From Comamonadaceae bacterium (GTDB taxonomy: Bacteria > Pseudomonadota > Gammaproteobacteria > Burkholderiales > Burkholderiaceae_C), in contig CANFJF010000041.1 in NCBI GenBank assembly GCA_947447355.1, positions 1 to 32,710 of the forward strand: a DNA stretch of 32,710 bases. The letters are read 5' to 3'. The notes under the pieces were generated by a model. The model was not told the origin of the DNA. It did not search any database and was given only the letters and a program-made list of their open reading frames with translations. The first letter of the stretch is position 1, and every line of letters starts with the position of its first letter. Position numbers and translations under genes: made by a program. This document shows, piece by piece, positions 7,506 to 15,489 of the stretch.

Positions 7506-8767
7506 CAGCAGCAAAAACCCTGTCAGCCAGACAGGTTGAGACAGAAGTACGACCCGGATACCACGCTGACGGTCCGCATACTGGCTTGTACTTACAGGTG
7601 ACCCCAGTTCAAGACCGGGTGACGCGGTCTTGGGTATTCCGGTACACCAGTCCAACCACGCGTAAACGCCGTGAACTTGGGCTTGGTTCGGCTCGTATTC
7701 GCAAACTGACTGATGCACGCGCATTGAGCGGCGAACTGCGCCTTCAGGTCCTCAATGGCTTTGACCCAAAAGACGAACGTGACAAGACAAAAGCAAAAGC
7801 CATTGCAACAAGGGCACATCAAATCACCTTTGATGAAGCACTCATTCAGTGCATGTCTGCAAAAGCCGTTGAGTGGAAAAGCATCAAGCATGGTCAACAG
7901 TGGCAGAACTCGCTCACCACCTATGCAAGTCCCCTGCTTGGCCGAACGTCCGTTGACCTGATCAACACTGAGCTCGTCCATAAAGTCTTGCAGCCCATAT
8001 GGCAAACCAAAACGGAAACTGCCACGCGAGTAAGGCAGCGTATCGAAACGGTTCTTGACTGGTGCAAAGCGAGGGGCTACTGCAAGGGTGACAACCCAGC
8101 ACGGCTGAAGGGGGCGCTAGGTGAGTTACTGCCTAAGTCACAGAAGATCAAAAAGGTCGAGCACCACGCTGCCATCCCGTACCGTCAAATCAACGATTTT
8201 ATAAAGGCACTTCGTAAGGAAGGTGGCAACGCTCCTTTGGCGTTGGAGTTCATGTTGCTAACTGCCGCAAGAACTGGTGAAGTGGTTGCAGCCAAATGGA
8301 GTGAGGTCAATTTTGATGGTCAAGTCTGGACCGTCCCTGCTTCAAGAATGAAAGCAGGCAAGGAGCACCGGATACCCCTATCAACACGGGCAATGGCAAT
8401 CCTGCAAACCATGAAAGCAGCAACTCAAAATGAATACATCTTCCCCGGGCACTCCGTCCAGAAGAACAGTCACATGTCAACGGGCACTTGCCGAATTGTG
8501 ATGAAGCGCATGGCGATTTTCTCAGACTACACCCCGCATGGCCTGCGTTCGACATTTCGTGACTGGGCAGCCGAAACAACCAGCTTTGCAAACGAAACAT
8601 TGGAACTGGCATTGGCACACACCATCGCGAACAAAGCCGAAGCCGCCTACCGCAGACAAGACCAACTTGAAAAAAGAGCCAAGCTGATGCAGCTATGGCA
8701 GACCTTCATTGACACGCCCAAGTTAAACGATGTAGTTGTGACGATCACAACAAGGAGCAAGGCGTGA
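7493..8767 (+). CDS. int: Tyrosine-family integrase (DUF4102 / P4-type)
   Basis: A 424-residue site-specific recombinase. The N-terminal part (KTLSARQVETEVRPGYHADGPHTGLYLQVT) is the arm-binding DUF4102 domain. The catalytic domain shows the expected tetrad elements: Arg in LLTAARTGEVVAAKW, HRIP, the HGLR box (TPHGLRSTFRDWAAE), and the late His plus nucleophilic Tyr in LALAHTIANKAEAAYRR. The start is taken as TTG 7493, with GTG 7496 also possible, because GGAGGG at 7483-7488 is well placed. A further TTG at 7481 has no ribosome-binding site. The gene lies next to attL, at the end away from the tRNA, and points into the element. Its stop overlaps the next start (GTGA). Confidence 0.93.
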   Translation: MVGRTAAKTLSARQVETEVRPGYHADGPHTGLYLQVTPVQDRVTRSWVFRYTSPTTRKRRELGLGSARIRKLTDARALSGELRLQVLNGFDPKDERDKTKAKAIATRAHQITFDEALIQCMSAKAVEWKSIKHGQQWQNSLTTYASPLLGRTSVDLINTELVHKVLQPIWQTKTETATRVRQRIETVLDWCKARGYCKGDNPARLKGALGELLPKSQKIKKVEHHAAIPYRQINDFIKALRKEGGNAPLALEFMLLTAARTGEVVAAKWSEVNFDGQVWTVPASRMKAGKEHRIPLSTRAMAILQTMKAATQNEYIFPGHSVQKNSHMSTGTCRIVMKRMAIFSDYTPHGLRSTFRDWAAETTSFANETLELALAHTIANKAEAAYRRQDQLEKRAKLMQLWQTFIDTPKLNDVVVTITTRSKA

Positions 8768-9198
8768 CCAAAAAAACCACATCGAACGAGTCGTCAACAG
8801 CTCGTCTAATAGAGCGGCAACGACGTTTATGGAACCACGCTGAGGCCATTGAACTTGCTCAGGTGCGCGGAACAGCTCTTCCCGCAGATGTTTCGGAGTG
8901 GCTCCATCGAGCTTTAAAGAACATTGCCTGTGGTGAAGATGCAAACGAGATCTTCAACGTTGTCCCCGAGAAACAAGGTGTGCGCAAAGACGGATTACTG
9001 TCCGAGATTCGGCAAAAAATTACTGCCGGATACATCGCTGCGGCCACAGAGAAGACTTCCCCAGAAAAAAAGAAAACGACGACAGCTCTTGACGAAATCA
9101 GCTCAGCTATGCCTGCGGTAAAAAGAACAACTGCAAGAAAGAACTGGAACAAAGTCTCAACCGACCGCAAGCCGACATTCACCTTCGGGAAAAAATAG
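8764..9198 (+). CDS. Hypothetical basic protein coupled to the integrase
   Basis: A 144-residue hydrophilic protein starting at a GTG that overlaps the integrase stop, so it is likely cotranslated with it. The first 90 residues look helical (ARLIERQRRLWNHAEAIELAQVRGTALPADVSEWLHRAL). The C-terminal 50 are Lys/Thr-rich and probably disordered (TSPEKKKTTTA). No signal peptide or membrane segment is seen. I do not recognise the family. Position beside the integrase suggests a role in recombination or its control, but nothing in the sequence proves it. Confidence 0.7.
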   Translation: MTKKTTSNESSTARLIERQRRLWNHAEAIELAQVRGTALPADVSEWLHRALKNIACGEDANEIFNVVPEKQGVRKDGLLSEIRQKITAGYIAAATEKTSPEKKKTTTALDEISSAMPAVKRTTARKNWNKVSTDRKPTFTFGKK

Positions 9199-9280
9199 GT
9201 ACTCCAGATACGTTTCTTTGAGGTGACTAACAACCCTCATACATTGGCCCTGCTGGATAGCGTAATACACAGGAGGGCAC

Positions 9281-9511
9281 ATGCAGCGAGTTCAAAACCA
9301 GTCGGTTTCCGGTACTTACGTACAAGTCATTCGCCACAACGAAGTCTGCAAAAAGTTGCAGCTCAGCAGCGCAAAACTGTTCGACATGGTGGCGCGGGGG
9401 CTTTTCCCCAAACCGTTCACATTGATCCCCGGAGGCCGCGCTGTTGGGTGGCTCGAAAAAGACGTTGATCAATGGGTACTTGATCGCAAGAATGCGCAGG
9501 AGGCAGCATGA
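9281..9511 (+). CDS. AlpA-like regulator / excisionase, MerR-type helix-turn-helix
   Basis: A 76-residue DNA-binding protein. RHNEVCKKLQLSSAKLFDMVARGLFPKPFTL is the typical AlpA helix-turn-helix: a recognition segment, then a wing carrying the FPxPxxL pattern. It continues into GGRAVGWLEKDVDQWVLDR, the family's usual closing helix. A near-perfect ribosome-binding site (AGGAGGG, 9271-9277) precedes the ATG. In P4-like elements such proteins activate or assist integrase-mediated excision, or regulate the replication genes. Its stop overlaps the next small ORF by ATGA, so it heads an operon that runs through the replication genes. Confidence 0.88.
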   Translation: MQRVQNQSVSGTYVQVIRHNEVCKKLQLSSAKLFDMVARGLFPKPFTLIPGGRAVGWLEKDVDQWVLDRKNAQEAA

Positions 9512-9624
9512 GCTACCCCACGCATGACACTGACTGGGCAGAATCAACTCAGGGTAATGACTGGAAGCGCATCGATGGCAAGGTAGACGGTATTGCATCC
9601 GGCGAGAAAGGGGCAACCAAATGA
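9508..9624 (+). CDS. Small acidic 38-residue ORF in the replication operon
   Basis: The ORF starts with ATGA overlapping the AlpA-like stop and ends with ATGA overlapping the next start. A GCAGGAGGC ribosome-binding stretch lies just upstream. The product is hydrophilic, begins MSYPTHDTDW and ends GEKGATK, and has no known motif. The tight overlaps on both sides are the main reason to believe it is translated; otherwise it could simply be a coupling spacer. Confidence 0.5.
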   Translation: MSYPTHDTDWAESTQGNDWKRIDGKVDGIASGEKGATK

Positions 9625-10058
9625 AGCACTCCTACATCCCCCCGTACGGTCATGCATGCTGCCCCCACTGCAAGTCGGAGTTTGATCTTGTCGATGCAAT
9701 GCCGACAGTCGTTGAAAAATTGCCGCACAACGACACAGCTATCTACATGATGTGCCCTGAATGCCATGCGGCCTATCAAGCTGCCGAAAAGGCTTCACGC
9801 AAGTCGATGGCTCACCAGTGCTTTGCCAATTCCAAACGGGCAGATTTGGCTCAAGACGGTTGCATCTATCCGTTTGCGGTCACGTCGATGCTGACCATGG
9901 AACTCAACGACTTCGATCCTGTTGCGGCGATAGAGAACGGGCATGGTCTCACGCGTGAGCAGTACTTCGGCATCTGCTCTGGTACGCACGACTTTTGTGT
10001 TTTCCCCGGTGGCTTGACCATCGTAGCGGCCAAGCCAACCACTTCGGGGGCGGCATGA
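9621..10058 (+). CDS. Hypothetical Cys-rich protein
   Basis: A 145-residue protein with a probable zinc knuckle at the N-terminus. A CCPHC group at about residues 13-17 is followed by CPEC near residue 48, giving two CxxC pairs. The rest carries no recognised motif. It overlaps its neighbours on both sides (ATGA at 9621 and at 10055), placing it in the same operon as the primase. Similar small zinc-ribbon proteins are common before prim-pol genes in phage-like elements, but the function is unknown. Confidence 0.72.
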   Translation: MKHSYIPPYGHACCPHCKSEFDLVDAMPTVVEKLPHNDTAIYMMCPECHAAYQAAEKASRKSMAHQCFANSKRADLAQDGCIYPFAVTSMLTMELNDFDPVAAIENGHGLTREQYFGICSGTHDFCVFPGGLTIVAAKPTTSGAA

Positions 10059-10969
10059 ATACCTTAGATTTAATTCAGAGCGGCCTTGCATTGGTGTCCG
10101 TACCCTTCCGTGAGAAAGGGCCAACTTCGCGTGGCTGGAACCTTCGAGAAAACGCCATCAATACCCATCAAGGGGCGTTGCTTCTGGACGGTGAGAACGT
10201 TGGTTTGGCTCACGCGTTTTGTACACCCACGCCAACGTGTGCGATCGACCTCGACAACTACAAGGAATCGAAGAAGTGGCTCGCAAAGGAAGGCGTCGAC
10301 CTCGATCAGCTGCTCCGCAGTACCGATGCAGTTGTCATTTGGTCCGGTAAGGAGAACAGCCGAAAACTTTTGTACCGATTGCCGCAGGACGTCGGCGCTC
10401 TTGAGTCAAAGCAGGTGCACGGACCTGACGGGACAATGATGCTGGAGTTTCGGTGTGCAGCCAAGAACGGTACAACCGTGCAGGACATCCTTCCACCCAG
10501 CGTTCATCCGACAGGCAGCCAATACCAGTGGCTTGGCAGCGGGTCGCCACTCAGCATTCCCGGCATACCCAACAGTTTGCTAAAAATCTGGCTCAACATG
10601 AAGTCAGGCAAACGAACTTGCAAGCGGCCAGCCCGGCAAAGCAGTGGCCCATGTACGAAGTCGGCTACGTTGAGCCTTAACACGCCCCGCCCTGAGACGC
10701 CAAGGGAGATTGCCGTCGTCAAGCTTTTGCTTAGTCATGTCAGCGCAGACTGTGGACGGGATACTTGGCGTGACATTGTGTGGGCCATCCTAAGCACAGG
10801 CTGGCAATGTGCGGTTGATCTTGCCAAGGCATGGAGTGAGTCAGCTCCGACACGTTACCAAGACGCCGCATTCTGGACGGTGGTGCAGACCTTTGACCCA
10901 GCGCACGATACTGGCCCAACTCTTGGAACCGTGTACTTCCACGCACGTAAAGGGGGCTGGATTGGCTAA
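10055..10969 (+). CDS. Prim-pol type DNA primase/polymerase
   Basis: A 304-residue archaeo-eukaryotic-type primase (bifunctional prim-pol family). The start ATG overlaps the previous stop. The N-terminal part has the expected order of motifs: the FREKGPTSRGWNLR entry segment, a DxD metal pair in CAIDLDNY (Asp65 and Asp67), SGKENSRKLLYRL, a third acidic position in MMLEFRC, and ILPPSVHPTG. The C-terminal third (TWRDIVWAILSTG ... FWTVVQTFD) resembles the PriCT-type helical domain. It should start DNA synthesis at the element's origin. The helicase is a separate overlapping gene here, whereas P4 alpha protein joins both activities in one chain. Confidence 0.87.
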   Translation: MNTLDLIQSGLALVSVPFREKGPTSRGWNLRENAINTHQGALLLDGENVGLAHAFCTPTPTCAIDLDNYKESKKWLAKEGVDLDQLLRSTDAVVIWSGKENSRKLLYRLPQDVGALESKQVHGPDGTMMLEFRCAAKNGTTVQDILPPSVHPTGSQYQWLGSGSPLSIPGIPNSLLKIWLNMKSGKRTCKRPARQSSGPCTKSATLSLNTPRPETPREIAVVKLLLSHVSADCGRDTWRDIVWAILSTGWQCAVDLAKAWSESAPTRYQDAAFWTVVQTFDPAHDTGPTLGTVYFHARKGGWIG

Positions 10970-12329
10970 CCCTATTTACCTCAACTTGCCAACGACAGCC
11001 CTGCAAAATTTGCAGGATCGGTTTGCAATCATCGACCTATCAGGCGAAATCCGTGTGGTTGATAGGCATCAAATCGCCAGTGCTTTGTCTGGAGCGCACA
11101 AAGGCGAAGTCTCGTTCTACAAAAAGGCCGATGCCGAACTACTGATGAAGCGCGCACTTGAACGCTTGCCAGTGGCGAGTAAGCCGAATGATGTGGTCAA
11201 GGATTTTTGGGTCTCACCAAACACCCTGCAATACGAAGCAACCGCATTCAGCCCACTTAAAACACCGCCAACGACTCTGAACTTTTGGGTCGGCCCAACC
11301 GTACATCCAGCACCCGGCTGCTGGGTGCTGCTTAGGGACTACTTGCGGGAAGTGATTTGCGGCGGGAACAGCGACGCGTATGACTACCTTGTGCAATACA
11401 TGGCCCACATGATCCAGAGGCCAGAAGAAAAGCCGGGTGTCATAGTTGTTCTTCTGGGTGGGCAAGGCACTGGCAAGGGTGTTTTTTTCAGTCTGCTTCG
11501 CGCTATTTGGCGAATAACAACGCTGCAAGTTTCTGATGTTGACCAAGTGATTGGTAAGTTCAACGCCGCCTTGGAGCGAAACTTCGTCGTCTGCATGGAT
11601 GAGGCGCTCTTTTACGGCGATCGGCGTGCGATTGATCGGTTGAAATCGACTGTGACCGAGCAGTACATCCAGATCGAGCAGAAGTACCAGCCGTCAAGGA
11701 GCATTGACTCCGTGCACCGGTTTTTCGCGTCTAGCAACCATGAGCATTTTGCAAACGTCGAGCGTGATGACCGCCGCTTCTTGTTTCTGCGTTTATCGCC
11801 AGCCCGCAAGCAAGATACGACCTACTTCAGCGCTGTGACTTCGGCAATCAACGACCCCGGTACGCTAAATGCCTTGGCTTATTACCTGCAGCGCAAAGAC
11901 ATCAGCGGATTTAACGTCCGAGTGAAGCCAAAAACCGATGAACAAGTGACTCAAAAGTTGCGGTCACTTCAGGGGTTTGAACGTTTTTGGTACGAGGTAC
12001 TCACGTCGGCGGATTTGGCTGGTGGCAGTTATAGCTCGGACACATGGACGACTGACGTATTCGTGTCCACCAGCAGTTTGTTGAGCTCTTACCGGGAGCA
12101 CGACAAGAACGCGCAACGTCACCACACCCTGCAAAAAGCGCAGGTGGCTGACACTATTCGCCGTATTTGTCCATCGGCAACAAGAAGGCGTGAAGTGGTT
12201 GGTACTCACCATCCAGTGCAGCACCGGGGCTTCCGCTTACCTGCAATCAAGACCGCACGAGACGAGTTTTCAGCTTATCTGGGGTGTGAGCTTGACTGGG
12301 ATGAGGGAGACGACAGTGAACCAGACTGA
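10962..12329 (+). CDS. SF3 / D5-like replicative helicase (DUF5906 type)
   Basis: A 455-residue AAA+ helicase of superfamily 3. Walker A is GGQGTGKG (residues 166-173, Lys172), Walker B is FVVCMDEALF (Asp213-Glu214), and RFFASSNHEH supplies the sensor Asn of motif C. The reading frame is open further upstream, but the TTG at 10962 is preferred because AAAGGGGG lies just before it and because it overlaps the primase stop by 8 bp. The N-terminal 160 residues have no motif I recognise. The C-terminus (after about residue 390) may bind origin DNA, as it does in P4 alpha. A candidate origin lies directly downstream. Confidence 0.88.
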   Translation: MANPIYLNLPTTALQNLQDRFAIIDLSGEIRVVDRHQIASALSGAHKGEVSFYKKADAELLMKRALERLPVASKPNDVVKDFWVSPNTLQYEATAFSPLKTPPTTLNFWVGPTVHPAPGCWVLLRDYLREVICGGNSDAYDYLVQYMAHMIQRPEEKPGVIVVLLGGQGTGKGVFFSLLRAIWRITTLQVSDVDQVIGKFNAALERNFVVCMDEALFYGDRRAIDRLKSTVTEQYIQIEQKYQPSRSIDSVHRFFASSNHEHFANVERDDRRFLFLRLSPARKQDTTYFSAVTSAINDPGTLNALAYYLQRKDISGFNVRVKPKTDEQVTQKLRSLQGFERFWYEVLTSADLAGGSYSSDTWTTDVFVSTSSLLSSYREHDKNAQRHHTLQKAQVADTIRRICPSATRRREVVGTHHPVQHRGFRLPAIKTARDEFSAYLGCELDWDEGDDSEPD

Positions 12330-12351
12330 ATGGCTGCTTCGACCTTCGGCG

Positions 12352-12512
12352 TTGCCACCCTTGCCACGCCTTGCCACCACAGGTGGCTTGAGATTACTGA
12401 GGGGTGGTGCGGGTTTTGAGCCTGTTGCCACCCTTGCCACCTCTTTTAAAAAAATAGTAGAAATAAAAGAATATGGAGAAAGTTTTTCTGTTTTGGGTGG
12501 CAAAGGTGGCAA
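12352..12512. other. Candidate replication origin: TTGCCAC iterons around an AT-rich core
   Basis: Five forward copies of TTGCCAC lie at 12352, 12361, 12371, 12425 and 12434. Two inverted copies (GTGGCAA) lie at 12497 and 12506. Neighbouring copies are 9 or 10 bp apart. Between the last forward and first inverted copies (12441-12496) the sequence is very rich in A+T. Iterons next to an easily melted stretch, just after primase and helicase genes, are the usual layout of a replication origin. The region from 12330 to 12612 holds no supported gene. Confidence 0.68.
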
Positions 12513-12612
12513 GCCTGGCTACGCCGCGCATGGGGAGCTGCGCGCAATGCAAAAGTCAGCCCACCCAAAGAGCCCCGCACTGAGTGCAGAAAGCTGTCTA
12601 ATAAGGAAACTC

Positions 12613-12939
12613 ATGTCAACTATCACCACCCTTGGCGGCCGAATCCGATGCAACCAGTGTCAAGCCAAGTCGAAGAGATCACAACAACAGTGCCGTGGGC
12701 CCGCGATTCGAGCCATGAATGTTTGCCGTATGCATTCAGGGAAAGGTTCCGGCCCGAAGACCAAAGAAGGCAGACAACGTTGCGCAGCCGCCAAGACATT
12801 ACAAGGATTCGAAACCCGCAAAACGCGAACAGAACGGGCACTGGGTATGCGCAGGCTGCGCGAACTCGAAGACCTTGGTCACCTGCTGGGGATCATGAGT
12901 GGCCCGCGAACGCCGGGACGGAAACCATCTACCACTTGA
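12613..12939 (+). CDS. HGGxSTG-like Cys/His-rich element protein
   Basis: A 108-residue basic protein. Its core reads CNQCQAKSKRSQQQCRGPA, then CRMHSGKGSGPKTKEG. This matches the Cys4-His pattern and HGGxSTGPKTxEG box common in phage and island genes, here with Ser and Gly in place of Gly and Thr. ATG 12613 follows an AAGGA at 12603-12607. The long in-frame extension upstream runs through the iterons and is not credible as protein. The motif suggests zinc-dependent nucleic-acid binding, but the family's function is not established. It is the last plus-strand gene of the replication half and converges on the lipoprotein operon. Confidence 0.75.
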   Translation: MSTITTLGGRIRCNQCQAKSKRSQQQCRGPAIRAMNVCRMHSGKGSGPKTKEGRQRCAAAKTLQGFETRKTRTERALGMRRLRELEDLGHLLGIMSGPRTPGRKPSTT

Positions 12940-13015
12940 GGCCCGCTTGCTTTGCTTAATGCTTCCGCTTTGAGCCTGCTTTTACGGGCAGCATCACACC
13001 GCCGGAGTTCAGTTT

Positions 13016-13648
13016 TTACTTTGCAGGGTCCATTGGTCGGTATGGGCCGTTTGGCAGAGGATTAGGTCCCAAAACAAACACCTGTTGGTTGGCTTGCTGG
13101 GTCAGGGGCATGTAGTTAGGCGCAGCCCGTGCTACGGCGGCACTGATCACCATGCCAATCAAGCCACCGCCGCTATTATTTTGCGGCTGGTATTGCATCT
13201 TCTTTTCTTCTTTCCAGATTTCTGTGCCATCTTTACTGACCAGTCGGTACTCAAAATCAACAGTCACCGTCGTCGTAATGAAAGCAAACTGGGCATCCCA
13301 CTGCTTGATTGCGACATACAGCACTGCATCAGATCCAAACAACTTAGCCAAGCTCTCGGTTGGCTGCTGATGAATCTGCTCGCCTTCGTAAAAGCCTTCC
13401 TGCTCCAGCACGTACTTTGTCGTATTCACTGGAAACACGTAATAGCCTTTTTCGGCAATTGGTATCGGCAAGGCGGCTAATACGTAGCTAGGTGCATCTA
13501 CATCCAGCGAGCGGTTGATGGTCGGCACAACCAAGATAGACCTTGGAGCGGCTGCATAGAAAGCGCTCATATCTTTTTTTGCCGGTTGAGTTACGCACCC
13601 AGTTAGCAGTGAACATGCAGCAGCAAATATGGCGAGTCCGACTTTCAT
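13016..13648 (-). CDS. DUF799 (GNA1162-type) lipoprotein
   Basis: A 210-residue lipoprotein with lipobox LLTGC (Cys18). The body (PRSILVVPTINRSLDVDAPSYVLAALPIPIAEKGYYVFP) is characteristic of the DUF799 family, which includes the meningococcal antigen GNA1162. The family has a TolB/ABC-like alpha-beta fold and is thought to act at the outer membrane. It is the last gene of a four-gene minus-strand operon, and its start overlaps the DUF4810 gene by ATGA. CsgG, DUF4810 and DUF799 genes recur together in Neisseria and other Gram-negatives, which supports the call; their joint function is not settled. Confidence 0.87.
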   Translation of the reverse strand: MKVGLAIFAAACSLLTGCVTQPAKKDMSAFYAAAPRSILVVPTINRSLDVDAPSYVLAALPIPIAEKGYYVFPVNTTKYVLEQEGFYEGEQIHQQPTESLAKLFGSDAVLYVAIKQWDAQFAFITTTVTVDFEYRLVSKDGTEIWKEEKKMQYQPQNNSGGGLIGMVISAAVARAAPNYMPLTQQANQQVFVLGPNPLPNGPYRPMDPAK

Positions 13649-14031
13649 GATTTGCTTTCTGTGGCAGCTTGCTGGCGGCGCTCAATATTTTGAATCAATG
13701 CGGTCATGAGCGTGCGGCTTTCCGGCCAAGCAGAGCGCTCCTTGGTGTAATAACTGATTGCTAGATCAGAGGAGCCAGTTTGTAGGTAGAGAGTGCCAAG
13801 CTCAGCATACAGCCCGGGGGCAACTTTCTGATTTGACTTTTCCATCGCACCAATATGGGCTTCTAAATTTATCCGCATAGCCTCCATCTTGGTGACGTCC
13901 TTGTAGCCGGAATAAAGTGCTTGTTCGTACCCTCCCCAGTTATATAGTCCGGGGGCGGCGCAGCCGCCGAGCAGGCTTAGGGATAGAAGCAGGGGAGCAA
14001 GAAAGATTTGGTTCTTCATGGCAATACTCAC
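13645..14031 (-). CDS. DUF4810 lipoprotein
   Basis: A 128-residue (or 124 if started at the ATG at 14019) lipoprotein. The lipobox is LLGGC, and the mature protein begins AAPGLYNWGGYEQALYSGYK, the hallmark of DUF4810. The C-terminal half looks like a tetratricopeptide-type helical pair (APGLYAELGTLYLQTGSSDLAISYYTKE). The GTG at 14031 overlaps the previous stop, and the ATG at 14019 is an equally reasonable start. It is the third gene of the operon led by the CsgG-type protein and probably partners the DUF799 and CsgG proteins at the outer membrane. Confidence 0.85.
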   Translation of the reverse strand: MSIAMKNQIFLAPLLLSLSLLGGCAAPGLYNWGGYEQALYSGYKDVTKMEAMRINLEAHIGAMEKSNQKVAPGLYAELGTLYLQTGSSDLAISYYTKERSAWPESRTLMTALIQNIERRQQAATESKS

Positions 14032-14360
14032 TGAACGATGAAGCTGCGGTTGACGCCGTCACCGGCATAAAATTTTTCATCCAGCAGCACTTGCGAGCCC
14101 TGCACAATGCGCAGCTGGTGAGTACCCGAAACGATTCGTAGGGCAGAGGTGCCATCCAGATAACTGCCGACGTTGCCCATGTCCAAGCCATCAATGACAA
14201 CGCGGGCGCTGTGCCGCTGGCTATCAGATACCTTGAAGGAAATTTGCGGTCGCATATCCGATACGCTCTGTTTCTCTGTAGGCATCTGTGTGCAGCCAAG
14301 CACTAAAACCAGTGGCATTGCTAAAGCTAGTGCCGTAGCAGCAAGAGTGTGTTTCATCAT
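14028..14360 (-). CDS. Small lipoprotein, PEGA-like fold possible
   Basis: A 110-residue lipoprotein with signal peptide and lipobox VLGC (Cys23). The mature domain is all-beta in character (ARVVIDGLDMGNVGSYLDG, then GTHQLRIVQGSQVLLDEKFY), which recalls PEGA-type beta domains that present short hairpins. The start overlaps the stop of the CsgG-type gene. The usual CsgG-DUF4810-DUF799 cluster has three genes, so this is an extra member between the first and second. I do not recognise a named family. Confidence 0.75.
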   Translation of the reverse strand: MMKHTLAATALALAMPLVLVLGCTQMPTEKQSVSDMRPQISFKVSDSQRHSARVVIDGLDMGNVGSYLDGTSALRIVSGTHQLRIVQGSQVLLDEKFYAGDGVNRSFIVQ

Positions 14361-15367
14361 TTGGTCCCATCAAAACGGATGACAAGTTGTTCGGGTTTGT
14401 AGGTGCCGAGCGATCCGGAAAGGAGGGATGCCACCGAGCCTTCATTAAGGTCGCTGTCACCGAACAAAGCATCAATGCGAACCGTCGCTAACATCTGACC
14501 CGGTAAGGTCACCACGCTACCGGTTTGAGAAGACTTCACCTGCTCACCCATCGTATGAACAGTGAACTGCATGCCCGGCTTAATACCTTGCGAGCGGCCG
14601 CCACCTAGAAATAGCTTACTGCCATCAATTTTTAAAATTGCGGTTTGCCATGGGCGAGAACTCATCTCCACAGACAAGCGGCTTACTGCTTCGCTAACAG
14701 CCTGACGAATGGCCGCATCGTTGAGCGTGCCGTCGTAACTTGCCTGAGATCCAAAGCCGAATGTGGATGCTGTTTCTGTGGACGCTTCGCCTGCACCAGA
14801 GGTAGCAAAGAACACGTGGCCAGTGTTCACATCGACCACTCGAATGTCGACCTTTGCAAAAGCAACTTGGCGTTTACTGGATGAGGCAAAACCAGTTGCA
14901 CCCATAGTCTTACGTCCAAACTCTGTCAGTGATCCGATGATCAGAGCGTCTACCCCAACAATATTAAGAGTTGAACCCATCAATCGGCTCTCGGCTTGCA
15001 AGCGGCCAATATCGGGCCGTTCAAACACAAGGTAGGCACCGGAAGATGTCAGTGCCTTACTCATCAAGTCGGTGACCTGTTTGCCCAGCGGATCGTCATT
15101 CCTGTCCCGCAGTAAGGATTGACCGTAATTAGTCTCATTTGTAATCCGGCCCAAGGCGATTTTTCGCTTCAAGGTGGGTACGCTGGGAGCCGCTGCCAGT
15201 AGTGCCTGCTGGGCAGCTTTTTGTGCGGACGCGGACTGCGGCGCCTCGACTGGGGTGATGGCAGGCGACTGGATGGCGCAACCAGTTAACAAAATGGTCA
15301 ACCCGGCTGCTAGCGAGACCGACATTGGGGTTAAGGTGAGCACGCTGCTCAATCTACGTAAGATCAT
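14357..15367 (-). CDS. CsgG/HfaB-family outer-membrane lipoprotein
   Basis: A 336-residue CsgG-type lipoprotein with lipobox LLTGC (Cys30). Conserved stretches include a Leu-Lys-Arg-Lys-Ile-Ala-Leu-Gly-Arg-Ile strand near residue 70, VFERPDIGRLQAESRLMG, VVGVDALIIGSLTEFGRKT-like sequence, and VDIRVVDVNTGHVFFATSG. CsgG forms a nonameric outer-membrane secretion channel for curli. Relatives of this type occur without curli genes, and no csgA, csgB, csgE or csgF is seen here. The ATG at 15367 has AAAAAGG six bases upstream; a TTG 21 bases earlier is in frame but lacks one. A poorly conserved C-terminal domain follows residue 240. It heads the four-gene operon. Confidence 0.87.
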   Translation of the reverse strand: MILRRLSSVLTLTPMSVSLAAGLTILLTGCAIQSPAITPVEAPQSASAQKAAQQALLAAAPSVPTLKRKIALGRITNETNYGQSLLRDRNDDPLGKQVTDLMSKALTSSGAYLVFERPDIGRLQAESRLMGSTLNIVGVDALIIGSLTEFGRKTMGATGFASSSKRQVAFAKVDIRVVDVNTGHVFFATSGAGEASTETASTFGFGSQASYDGTLNDAAIRQAVSEAVSRLSVEMSSRPWQTAILKIDGSKLFLGGGRSQGIKPGMQFTVHTMGEQVKSSQTGSVVTLPGQMLATVRIDALFGDSDLNEGSVASLLSGSLGTYKPEQLVIRFDGTK

Positions 15368-15489
15368 GAGATACCTTTTTGTTAGCAAATACCGCTTCTA
15401 CTTAAAGCTATCCCCCAGCGTGTTTTGAATATGCTGTGGATGACGTCAAACCGTCAGTCCGCCTAGTTATATAGCGCAACTTTGGGCAT

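Noticed and set aside
7434-7724. Minus-strand open frame over the integrase start
   Set aside because: It is antisense to the integrase N-terminal domain and to the 20-bp repeat, with no family resemblance.
12352-12512. CRISPR array
   Set aside because: The repeated units are 7-9 bp and occur in both orientations; there are no 25-40 bp repeats with unique spacers here or elsewhere in the window.
12190-12612. A long open frame through the iteron region upstream of the HGGxSTG-like gene
   Set aside because: It overlaps the helicase end in another frame, and the translated iterons are low-complexity. The gene has a good start and ribosome-binding site at 12613.
14357-15388. Curli biogenesis locus
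   Set aside because: Only the CsgG-type pore protein is present; no csgA, csgB, csgE or csgF is seen, and the neighbours are DUF4810 and DUF799, which define a different cluster.
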